Of a DNA stretch of 64,000 nucleotides, positions 23,489-31,380 are shown one piece after another. Under the pieces are notes generated by a model. The model searched no databases, was not told the origin of the DNA, and saw nothing but the letters and a program-made list of their open reading frames with translations. The stretch comes from Cloacibacterium sp047601505 (GTDB lineage Bacteria; Bacteroidota; Bacteroidia; Flavobacteriales; Weeksellaceae), in NCBI RefSeq assembly GCF_047601505.1, contig NZ_JASGJD010000001.1, positions 620,001-684,000 of the forward strand. Reading direction: 5' to 3'. The position numbers were made by a program, and so were the translations under genes. Positions within the stretch are counted from its first letter, which is position 1. Each line of letters starts with the position of its first letter.

Positions 23489-26161
23489 ATGAAACTCATA
23501 TATAAAGTATTGCTTTTTTCGGCAATATTACTTTCATCTATAACATTTGCACAAGAAATTCATACCGAAACCAAAGTAAACGGAGCTTGTGGAATGTGTA
23601 AAGACAGAATTGAAAACACCTCTAAAAAGGCGGGCGCTTCTAAAGCAGAATGGGACGCTGAAACTCTCACTTTAAAGTTAGAATTCGACCAAAGTAAAAC
23701 TTCTTTAGATAAAATTTTGAAGAAAATAGCAGAAGTTGGTCATGATAACGAAAAGTATAAAACAACTCAAGAGGTTTACGATAAACTTCCTGGTTGTTGC
23801 CATTATGATAGAACGGTAACTTTTGATAAAAAAGAAGAAAAAACAATTCCTCAAAATATTCACACAGAAGCTAAAGTAAATGGCGCTTGTGGACAGTGCA
23901 AAGATAGAATTGAAAAAGCTTCAAAAGAAGCAGGCGCTTCTATGGCAGATTGGGATGCTGATACAATGATTCTTAAATTAGAATTTAACAATACAAAAAC
24001 TTCTTTAGACCAAATTTTGAAGAAAATTGCAGAAGTTGGTCATGACAACGAAAAATACAAAACTACTCAAGAGGTTTACGACAAACTTCCCGGATGTTGC
24101 CATTATGATAGAACGGTAACTTTTGATAAAAAAGAAGAAAAAAGTGCTTCTGAAGAGATGAAAATGGATATGAATTCTATGAAAAAAGAAGAACATAACC
24201 ATTCTGAAATGATAGATAAAGCCATACAAGAAGTTAAATTAACCAAAGTGCAAGATGCAACGGCTCTTAGCGGAAAATCTGCAGATTTAACATTTAATAT
24301 TGGTAAAAAAGAACTTTTGAAAGCGGCTTGTTGTAATTTATCCGAAAGCTTTGAAACCAATGCAACGGTTGACGTAAGTTTTTCTAACGCAGTTACAGGT
24401 ACTAAACAATTAAAAATGTTGGGTTTAGACCAAAAATATACGGCGCTTACCAAAGAACTTTTGCCAGAAATAAGAGGTTTAGCTTCGGCTTACGGACTTA
24501 ATTTTATTCCCGGAAGATGGATTTCGGGAATTCAATTAACCAAAGGTGGAAGTACGGTTGTAAATGGTTTTGAAAGCATTACCGGACAAATTAATACGGA
24601 ATTTGTAAAATTCAATAAAAAACCAGAAAATACGCTCAACCTTTTTGCAGATTTTAATGGAAGATACGAAGCTAATGTAACTTCTACTTCTTCACTTTCA
24701 GACCATTGGAGCAATAGTATTTTGCTTCACGGCAATGCAACGGTTGGAGAAATGGATAGTAATGATGATTCTTTTTTGGATAGACCAAAAGGAAATCAAA
24801 TAAATGCAGCTTATTTGTTGGATTACAATGATTTAGAACACTCTGGTTTCGGTTCGCATTTCGGGATTCAATATTTGGTAGATAAAAGAATTGCTGGTCA
24901 AGTTGGGTTTGATGACAAACTTCCACAATCTTCTCAAAACAAATATGGCGTAAATATAGACATCAATCGTTTTCAGGTTTGGAATAAAACGGGCTATGTT
25001 TTCAAAGGAAAACCTTATCAAAGTATTGGTTTGATGAATCAATTTACGTATCATAAACAAAACAGTTTTTTTGGATATAGAAATTATTTTGGAGAACAAA
25101 AAACGTATTATTCTAACTTAATTTTCGAAAGCATTATTGGAAATACAAACAATAAATACAAAGTTGGCGGAAGTTTTTTGTATGACGATTACAACGAAGA
25201 TTATTTAACTCAAAACTACAAAAGAACAGAAAAAGTTCCCGGAATTTTTGCAGAATATACTTTAACAGGAACAAAATTCACTTTGGTTGCTGGTGCAAGA
25301 ACAGATTTTCACAATTTAGCAGGAACTCAATTTTCGCCGAGAATTAATTTCAAATACGATTTTTCTCCGAAAACTATTGTAAGACTTTCTGCTGGGAAAG
25401 GTTTCAGGACAGCGAATGTTTTTGCCGAAAGCCAACAATTTTTTGCTTCAAACAGAACTTTAGAAATTATTGATAATCAAGGAAAAATATACGGTTTGAA
25501 ACCAGAAATTGCTTGGAATTATGGGATAAGCCTTCAACAAGAATTTAAACTTTTTGGGAGAAAAGCAACTTGGGTGACTGATTTTTTCAGAACAGATTTT
25601 CAGAACCAAGTTTTGGCAGATTTAGAAAATCCTCAGAAAATTGTTTTTTATAATCTCGACGGAAAATCTTTTGCCAATTCTCTTCAAACGCAGTTAGATT
25701 TTAGTCCTGCAAAAAATCTGGATTTGAGATTGGCTTACAAATATTATGATGTGGAAGCAGATTATCAAAGCGGAAGAAAAGAAGTGCCTTTTATGGCAAA
25801 AAACAGAGGTTTTTTTAATGCAGCATATTCTACAAAAAAAGAAGGAAAAGATAATTTTTGGACTTTCGATACAACGTTGCAATTTGTTGGAAAACAGAGA
25901 ATTCCTTACACACAATCTAATCCTCAAAACTTGCAATTGCCAGAATTTTCAGATTCTTATATGACGCTTAATGCACAAGTTGCTTATCAATTTAATAAAC
26001 ATATTCGAGCATACTTTGGTGGTGAAAATCTAACTGGTTATCAACAAACTAATGCAATTTTGGATGCTCAAAATCCATTCGGAAATTATTTTGACGGAGG
26101 AATGGTTTATGCGCCAATTATGCCTGCCAATTTATATGTTGGATTAGACGTTAATTTTTAA
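23489..26161 (+). CDS. TonB-dependent receptor with two N-terminal HMA-like domains
   Basis: An 890-residue outer membrane receptor, likely for copper or another heavy metal. A signal peptide (1-21) is followed by two nearly identical 100-residue units, each with a heavy-metal motif (GACGMCKDRIE, then GACGQCKDRIE) and a GCCHYD segment. A His/Met-rich linker (KMDMNSMKKEEHNHSEM) follows, then the plug, with AACCNLSESFETN and a GFESITGQINTEF segment, and a 22-strand-type barrel ending in LYVGLDVNF. The extra domain duplication is visible at DNA level with a 300-bp period. Confidence 0.88.
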   Translation: MKLIYKVLLFSAILLSSITFAQEIHTETKVNGACGMCKDRIENTSKKAGASKAEWDAETLTLKLEFDQSKTSLDKILKKIAEVGHDNEKYKTTQEVYDKLPGCCHYDRTVTFDKKEEKTIPQNIHTEAKVNGACGQCKDRIEKASKEAGASMADWDADTMILKLEFNNTKTSLDQILKKIAEVGHDNEKYKTTQEVYDKLPGCCHYDRTVTFDKKEEKSASEEMKMDMNSMKKEEHNHSEMIDKAIQEVKLTKVQDATALSGKSADLTFNIGKKELLKAACCNLSESFETNATVDVSFSNAVTGTKQLKMLGLDQKYTALTKELLPEIRGLASAYGLNFIPGRWISGIQLTKGGSTVVNGFESITGQINTEFVKFNKKPENTLNLFADFNGRYEANVTSTSSLSDHWSNSILLHGNATVGEMDSNDDSFLDRPKGNQINAAYLLDYNDLEHSGFGSHFGIQYLVDKRIAGQVGFDDKLPQSSQNKYGVNIDINRFQVWNKTGYVFKGKPYQSIGLMNQFTYHKQNSFFGYRNYFGEQKTYYSNLIFESIIGNTNNKYKVGGSFLYDDYNEDYLTQNYKRTEKVPGIFAEYTLTGTKFTLVAGARTDFHNLAGTQFSPRINFKYDFSPKTIVRLSAGKGFRTANVFAESQQFFASNRTLEIIDNQGKIYGLKPEIAWNYGISLQQEFKLFGRKATWVTDFFRTDFQNQVLADLENPQKIVFYNLDGKSFANSLQTQLDFSPAKNLDLRLAYKYYDVEADYQSGRKEVPFMAKNRGFFNAAYSTKKEGKDNFWTFDTTLQFVGKQRIPYTQSNPQNLQLPEFSDSYMTLNAQVAYQFNKHIRAYFGGENLTGYQQTNAILDAQNPFGNYFDGGMVYAPIMPANLYVGLDVNF
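23555..24154 (+). repeat. 300-bp in-frame tandem duplication (HMA-like unit)
   Basis: Two copies with an exact 300-bp (100-codon) offset lie at the 5' end of the receptor gene; for example GATAGAACGGTAACTTTTGA occurs at 23808 and 24108. The last third is nearly identical while the first part has diverged more, consistent with recent partial homogenisation. Confidence 0.85.
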
Positions 26162-26169
26162 TTTTTTTG

Positions 26170-26211
26170 CCACAAATACACGAATTATAAAAAATATTTG
26201 TGCATTTGTGG
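26170..26211. terminator. Intergenic hairpin between convergent genes
   Basis: CCACAAATACAC (26170-26181) pairs with GTGCATTTGTGG (26200-26211) with one mismatch. It fills the 58-bp gap between the receptor and msrB stops. It may be a two-way terminator and resembles the hairpin at 36902-36944. Confidence 0.5.
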
Positions 26212-26219
26212 TAAATAAT

Positions 26220-26729
26220 TTACTTATCTCTCTCGAAATCAAGACTTACAGAATTCATGCAAAAACGAACGCCTGTTGGAGCTGGTCCATCATTGAAAAC
26301 GTGTCCAAGGTGAGAATCGCAACGTTTGCAAAGTACTTCTATGCGTTCCATGCCGTGTGAAGAATCTCTTTTGTAAGAAACTCCATCTTTGTCGGCTTCA
26401 AAAAAACTTGGCCAACCGCAAGTGGAAGCAAATTTAGACGAACTTCTGAATAAATGATTGCCACAAACGGCACAATAATATTCTCCAATTTCATCAAAAT
26501 CGTTGTATTTTCCTGTGAAAGGTCTTTCTGTATCTGCTTCTCTGGCAACGTAGTATAAATCTGTTGGTAAGATTTTTTTCCATTCGGTGTTAGATACATT
26601 TAATTTGGTTTTATCCGTTCTAGAATAGTATGGATTGTTTTTTGCTGTGTTTTCCATAGATTTTGGTTTTTGTGTCTGAGAACAAAATTGCAAAGAAATT
26701 AAACTTAATATAAAGATAAAATTTTTCAT
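26220..26729 (-). CDS. msrB: Peptide-methionine (R)-S-oxide reductase, probable lipoprotein
   Basis: Repairs R-methionine sulfoxide in oxidised proteins. The 169-residue protein has the zinc-binding pairs CAVCG and CKRC, and the catalytic Cys in GVRFCMNSVSLDF. The N-terminus (FILSLISLQFCSQ) looks like a lipoprotein signal, so it probably works in the periplasm on envelope proteins. Spacing and length match MsrB without a fused MsrA. Confidence 0.9.
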   Translation of the reverse strand: MKNFIFILSLISLQFCSQTQKPKSMENTAKNNPYYSRTDKTKLNVSNTEWKKILPTDLYYVAREADTERPFTGKYNDFDEIGEYYCAVCGNHLFRSSSKFASTCGWPSFFEADKDGVSYKRDSSHGMERIEVLCKRCDSHLGHVFNDGPAPTGVRFCMNSVSLDFERDK

Positions 26730-26824
26730 CCTGAAATATTGTAAAAATTAATGGTAAAATTAGAAATTAAAGAATTAAGCCATTTTGTATCTTTATGAAA
26801 ATTTTCAATTCTAATTATTGAAAA

Positions 26825-28069
26825 ATGAACGATAATCTTAAAAAAATACAGTTACGAAACCATAAGTTGTTGGCAACTGGTCTTTTTCTTCTAATGGCGG
26901 TTACATTTGTTGTGATGACTATTTTGGAGAAGAAAAATTCTGCACATTGGATTGGTTACATTCGTGCGTTTTCCGAAGCTGCAATGGTTGGCGCTTTGGC
27001 AGATTGGTTTGCCGTTACAGCGCTTTTTCATCATCCTTTGGGGTTGAAAATTCCTCATACCAATTTAATTGAAAAATCTAAAGCAAAAATTGGTGATAAT
27101 TTGGGAAGTTTTGTGGTATCTAACTTCCTTTCGCCTCAAAATATAAGACCTTATATTCTAAAACTTAAAGTTTCGGGTTTTCTGGGAGATTGGCTTCAAA
27201 AGGAGAAAAATTCTGAAACTTTGGTCTATAATTTATCCGAAATTATTCTCGATATTGTTAATAAATTAGAAGACGAAGCTGTAGTAAAATTTATTGCTAA
27301 TAAAGCCAAAGAAATGTCTGATGATTTGAAAATTAATCAAATTTTAGGAAATGGAATTGAATATATTTTACAAAAAAACGACCATCAAAAGTTAATTACC
27401 AATCTTTCTTCTCAGATTAAAAACTATGTTTTGGAAAACCACGAAATGGTTCGAGAACGGGTAAAAAAAGAAAGCTACAAGCTGGTTCCAAGTTTTGTAG
27501 ATGAAAAAATTGCAGAAAAAATTACTTCCGGACTTTCTAGCTATTTTGAAGAAGTGGAAAATGACCAAAACCATTCTCTAAGAAATGAAATAACACAAAA
27601 AATTCTAGATTTTTCGAAAGATTTGAAAGTAAATCCGAAGTATGAAGCTGATTTTAACGCTTTGAAAGAAGATTTTCTTCAACCAGAAAAAGTGAAACAA
27701 TATGCACAAGATATTTGGAATTCTTTGAAAAAAACTTTGATTGATGAATTGAATACTGAACAATCTTCTCTAAAAAATTATGTAAGAAAAAACTTGACAG
27801 AATTCTCTGAAAATCTACGAAAAGACGAGAATCTTCAGCACAAAATAGACCATTGGATTAGAGTTACCGCTTATAAATACATTTTGAGAAACACCAACAA
27901 ATTCGGGGAATTAATTTCTGAAACGGTAGGAAATTGGCAAGGAAAAGAACTGAGTCAAAAACTAGAGTTAGAAGTAGGAAAAGATTTACAATTTATTAGA
28001 ATTAACGGGACTTTGGTTGGTGGTTTGGTGGGATTAATTATTTATACAATTGCACATTTTTTTATTTAA
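26825..28069 (+). CDS. DUF445 family membrane protein
   Basis: A 414-residue protein with a membrane helix near each end (about 15-32 and 392-413) and a long helical soluble body. The N-terminal block GALADWFAVTALFHHPLGLKIPHTN is diagnostic of DUF445. The family is widespread; the function is not established. It is transcribed away from msrB. Confidence 0.88.
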   Translation: MNDNLKKIQLRNHKLLATGLFLLMAVTFVVMTILEKKNSAHWIGYIRAFSEAAMVGALADWFAVTALFHHPLGLKIPHTNLIEKSKAKIGDNLGSFVVSNFLSPQNIRPYILKLKVSGFLGDWLQKEKNSETLVYNLSEIILDIVNKLEDEAVVKFIANKAKEMSDDLKINQILGNGIEYILQKNDHQKLITNLSSQIKNYVLENHEMVRERVKKESYKLVPSFVDEKIAEKITSGLSSYFEEVENDQNHSLRNEITQKILDFSKDLKVNPKYEADFNALKEDFLQPEKVKQYAQDIWNSLKKTLIDELNTEQSSLKNYVRKNLTEFSENLRKDENLQHKIDHWIRVTAYKYILRNTNKFGELISETVGNWQGKELSQKLELEVGKDLQFIRINGTLVGGLVGLIIYTIAHFFI

Positions 28070-28083
28070 TTTCATTAAATTTG
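28050..28083 (+). promoter_or_regulatory. Promoter of the interrupted gene
   Basis: TTG (28050-28052), 23 bases, then TAAATTTG (28076-28083), a full match to the Bacteroidota -7 consensus. The next ATG is at 28105. The -33 part lies inside the end of the DUF445 gene. Confidence 0.55.
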
Positions 28084-28104
28084 TAAAAACAATAATAACA
28101 ACCT

Positions 28105-28596
28105 ATGAAAAAACTAATTTTCCTTTTTACAATCTTCATTTTTAATTTTTCTTTCTCTCAAGTAACAATTTCTGGTAATAAATTAATTAAAGACGGAAAG
28201 TCTTATAAATTTTCAAAATATCAAGAAGTATTAACCAATTCTGAAGCTCAGGTTCTTTTTAAAAGATCAAGAACTAATCGTACTATTAGTAATGTTTTTG
28301 CAGGTTTTGGTGGTGCATTTTTGGGGTATGGTTTAGCAAGAATTGTTTCAACTCCAAGCGAGTATAAAGCAACTTTCTACGGAACAACTACCACTATAAA
28401 GAATGATAAAGGAGCTTATTGAGCTTGCGCAGGTGTTGGAGCGGTTCTTGTAGGAATTGGCATTCCATTTGCCGTTTCAGCAAAGAATAATGCAGAAAAA
28501 GCAGTTGCTTTAGAAAACGGAGAAGGCGTAGCTTTTAAACCTTTTTTCAAATTTGAAGGTACTGGAACTGGTGTTGCTTTGAGTTACAATTTCTAA
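28105..28596 (+). pseudogene. Secreted protein gene interrupted by an in-frame TGA
   Basis: The frame opens with a signal peptide (MKKLIFLFTIFIFNFSFSQ) and runs 105 codons to a TGA at 28420-28422. The same frame then continues without another stop for 57 codons to a TAA at 28594-28596, encoding a glycine-rich membrane-like segment (GVGAVLVGIGIPFAV) and an ending GVALSYNF. Reading the TGA as Trp gives GAYWACAGVG, a natural junction, so a single TGG-to-TGA change is the simplest explanation. The promoter and terminator are intact. I do not recognise the family. A sequencing error is possible. Confidence 0.75.
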
Positions 28597-28619
28597 AATT
28601 ATTTTGTAATAAAAAAAAA

Positions 28620-28643
28620 CAGAGCTTTTTGCTCTGCTTTTTT
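28620..28643 (+). terminator. Two-way terminator after the interrupted gene and pyrD
   Basis: CAGAGC (28620-28625), loop TTTTT, GCTCTG (28631-28636), flanked by nine A on one side and seven T on the other. It lies between the convergent interrupted gene and pyrD and can serve both. Confidence 0.8.
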
Positions 28644-28645
28644 AT

Positions 28646-29665
28646 TTAATTTTCCAAAATCTTCTTATTAATTTGATTTACCAAATCTGGACCTTCATAA
28701 ATAAATCCTGTATAAATCTGCACCAAACTTGCACCTGCTTCTAATTTTTCTAAAGCATCTTCCGCAGAGTGAATTCCGCCAACGCCAATAATTGGAAACG
28801 CTTTTCCACTTTTTTCCGAAAGATATTTTATCATTGCAGTGCTGCGTTCTCTGATGGGTTTGCCGCTCAGTCCGCCATTTCCTATTTTTTCTAAGATTTC
28901 TGGCGAAGTCTTTAAACCATCTCTGTTTACCGAAGTGTTAGAAACAATTACACCATCAATTTTGGTCTCAGCAACCAATTCAATAATTTCGTCTAACTGC
29001 CCAAGATTAAGGTCTGGAGCTATTTTAAGCAAAATTGGTTTTTGCTTTTCTTTAGAATTATTAATTTTTTGAACCTCTGTAATCAGTTCTTTTAGATATT
29101 CTACATCTTCTAATTTTGCATGACTGCTTACATTGGGGCAACTCACATTTAGCGCAAAATAATCTACATAATTGTGCAGCCCATCAAAACATTTTACATA
29201 ATCTTCGGTATAATTTTCGGGTAAAGTATCTGTGTTTTTCCCGATGTTTCCACCAATAATAATTTTGCCTTTGTTTTGTTTCAGTTTTTCTATGGCAGCT
29301 TCTAAACCATCGTTGTTAAAGCCCATTCTGTTGATGATTCCGCCATCTTCTATCAACCTGAACAAACGTTTTTTAGGATTTCCAGATTGTGCTTTTGGAG
29401 TTACTGTTCCTATTTCTACAAAACCAAAACCTAAATCTGCTAATTCGTTATAAAGAGCAGCGTTTTTGTCAAAACCAGCGGCCAAACCAACTGGATTTTT
29501 GAATTTCAAACCAAAAACTTCACGTTCGAGACGTTTGTCTTCAATAGGTTTAGAAAAAAATATTTTTACGAGTGGAGAGAAATTTTTGAGCATCCAAAAT
29601 GTAAAGTGATGAACATCTTCAGGATCAAATTTGAAAAGAATAGGACGAATAATCTTTTTATACAT
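28646..29665 (-). CDS. pyrD: Quinone-dependent dihydroorotate dehydrogenase (class 2)
   Basis: Oxidises dihydroorotate to orotate in pyrimidine synthesis and passes electrons to quinone at the membrane. The 339-residue protein has the class 2 N-terminal membrane-associating helix (PEDVHHFTFWMLK). FMN-binding segments include NPVGLAAGFDKN and GVGGIHSAEDALEKLEAGASLVQIYT, and the catalytic Ser is in LNVSCPNV. The length and helix exclude class 1 enzymes. Confidence 0.94.
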   Translation of the reverse strand: MYKKIIRPILFKFDPEDVHHFTFWMLKNFSPLVKIFFSKPIEDKRLEREVFGLKFKNPVGLAAGFDKNAALYNELADLGFGFVEIGTVTPKAQSGNPKKRLFRLIEDGGIINRMGFNNDGLEAAIEKLKQNKGKIIIGGNIGKNTDTLPENYTEDYVKCFDGLHNYVDYFALNVSCPNVSSHAKLEDVEYLKELITEVQKINNSKEKQKPILLKIAPDLNLGQLDEIIELVAETKIDGVIVSNTSVNRDGLKTSPEILEKIGNGGLSGKPIRERSTAMIKYLSEKSGKAFPIIGVGGIHSAEDALEKLEAGASLVQIYTGFIYEGPDLVNQINKKILEN

Positions 29666-29746
29666 GATGGAAATTTTGCTTTTGCAAAGTTACAAAAATC
29701 TGAACGATTGTCTTAAAAATTTTGTAAGTCCATTTTTTGAGGAGTT

Positions 29747-31279
29747 TTAAGCATTCCAAAATTCTCTGTCGAGGCTTCTGTATTGTATGGCTTCAGAAAT
29801 GTGTTGAGACAGAATATTCTCTTCTAATTCTAAATCTGCAATCGTTCTGGCAACTTTCAAAATTCTATCATAAGCTCTAGCCGAAAGGTTTAGTTTTTCC
29901 ATTGCTATTTTAATTAAATTTTTAGAATCGTTATCTAAGTCGCAATATTTTTCAATTTCTTTCGGTCCAATTTGAGCGTTATAACTTATTTCTAAATCTT
30001 TAAATCTTTCATTTTGAATTTCTCTGGCTTTCATAACACGTTCTCTAATAGAAACGCTACTTTCTCCTTTTCTTTTATCCGAAAGTTGCTCAAATTCTAC
30101 TTTTTGCACTTCAATATGAATGTCTATTCGGTCTAAAAGAGGTCCCGAAAGTTTGTTCATATACCTTTGCATTTCAAATTGAGAAGAAGTATTGTTAGGA
30201 TCATCCGGGAAATAACCACTTGGCGAAGGATTCATGCTAGCAACCAACATAAAACTCGCAGGATAATTCACGGTAAATCTGGCTCTGGAAATGGTAACTT
30301 CACGGTCTTCTAGCGGTTGGCGCATTACTTCTAGCACTGTTCTTTTAAATTCTGGCATTTCATCGAGAAATAAAACTCCATTATGAGCCAGAGAAATTTC
30401 GCCAGGTTGAGGATAGCTTCCTCCGCCTACCAAAGCTACATCCGATATAGTATGATGCGGACTTCGGAACGGACGAACCGTCATCAGTGAAGAATCTTTG
30501 CCCATTTTTCCTGCTACAGAATGAATTTTGGTAGTTTCTAACGCTTCTTTCATTGTGAGAGGAGGCAAAATACTTGGAACTCTTTTTGCGAGCATTGTTT
30601 TTCCACTTCCGGGAGGTCCAATTAAAATGATGTTATGTCCACCAGCTGCTGCAATTTCCATAGCTCTTTTGGCGGTTTCTTGTCCTTTTACTTCTGAAAA
30701 ATCATACGGAAAATTGTCTATTTTTTCTTGAAATTCTTTTCGGGTGTCAAATTCTGTCCTTTGTAAAGGAATATCTTCGTTAAAGAAATCAATAACTTCT
30801 TTGATGTTTTCTACACCATAAACTTCCAGATTATTTACTATTGCGGCTTCTCTGGTATTTTGTTTGGGCAAAATAATGCCTTTGAAACCTTCTTCTCTGG
30901 CTTTTATAGCAATGGGCAACACTCCTTTTATTGGTTGCAAGCCTCCATCCAATGATAGTTCACCCATGATGATGTATTTTTCTAGATTTTCTGCTTTTAT
31001 TAAATCGGAAGCTGCCAAAATACCAATGGCAATGCTCAAGTCATAAGCCGAGCCTTCTTTTCGAAGGTCTGCAGGTGCCATATTTACGGTAATTTTTTTG
31101 CCCGGAATTTTGAATCCTACATTTTTGAGAGCCGCATTTATCCTATAGCTGCTTTCTTTGATGGCATTATCTGGTAAGCCCACCAAATGGTAACCAATTC
31201 CTGTATCAACATTAACTTCTATGGTGATGGTTTGCGCTGAAACGCCGTGAATGGCACTGCCGTAGATTTTTACTAGCAT
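29747..31279 (-). CDS. YifB/ComM family Mg-chelatase-like AAA+ ATPase
   Basis: A 510-residue protein with an N-terminal ChlI-type (Lon-protease-like fold) domain, a central AAA+ ATPase with Walker A GPPGSGKTML near residue 220 and Walker B FLDEMPEF, and a C-terminal Mg-chelatase-type domain with SARAYDRILKVARTIADLE. Homologues include ComM of Haemophilus and Vibrio, a helicase aiding branch migration in natural transformation. The length and domain order match the full family. Confidence 0.9.
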   Translation of the reverse strand: MLVKIYGSAIHGVSAQTITIEVNVDTGIGYHLVGLPDNAIKESSYRINAALKNVGFKIPGKKITVNMAPADLRKEGSAYDLSIAIGILAASDLIKAENLEKYIIMGELSLDGGLQPIKGVLPIAIKAREEGFKGIILPKQNTREAAIVNNLEVYGVENIKEVIDFFNEDIPLQRTEFDTRKEFQEKIDNFPYDFSEVKGQETAKRAMEIAAAGGHNIILIGPPGSGKTMLAKRVPSILPPLTMKEALETTKIHSVAGKMGKDSSLMTVRPFRSPHHTISDVALVGGGSYPQPGEISLAHNGVLFLDEMPEFKRTVLEVMRQPLEDREVTISRARFTVNYPASFMLVASMNPSPSGYFPDDPNNTSSQFEMQRYMNKLSGPLLDRIDIHIEVQKVEFEQLSDKRKGESSVSIRERVMKAREIQNERFKDLEISYNAQIGPKEIEKYCDLDNDSKNLIKIAMEKLNLSARAYDRILKVARTIADLELEENILSQHISEAIQYRSLDREFWNA

Positions 31280-31337
31280 TCTTAGTATTAGTTTTTTAGA
31301 TTAAAAGTAAAGTTAAAGATTTTTTTTGAAATGAAGA

Positions 31338-31359
31338 AACCCCAACTTTCGTTGAGGTT
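31338..31359 (-). terminator. Possible terminator of the EF-G-like gene
   Basis: AACCCCAAC (31338-31346) and GTTGAGGTT (31351-31359) form a 9-bp stem with one mismatch and a four-base loop, 22 bases past the stop of the leftward gene. The following T run is weak. Confidence 0.45.
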
Positions 31360-31380
31360 TTCAAATAATATTTTAGAAAA

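Noticed and set aside
24005..24453. Open frames on the minus strand within the HMA/TonB receptor gene
   Set aside because: They are antisense shadows of a well-supported gene, with Phe/Ser-rich sequence and no family resemblance.
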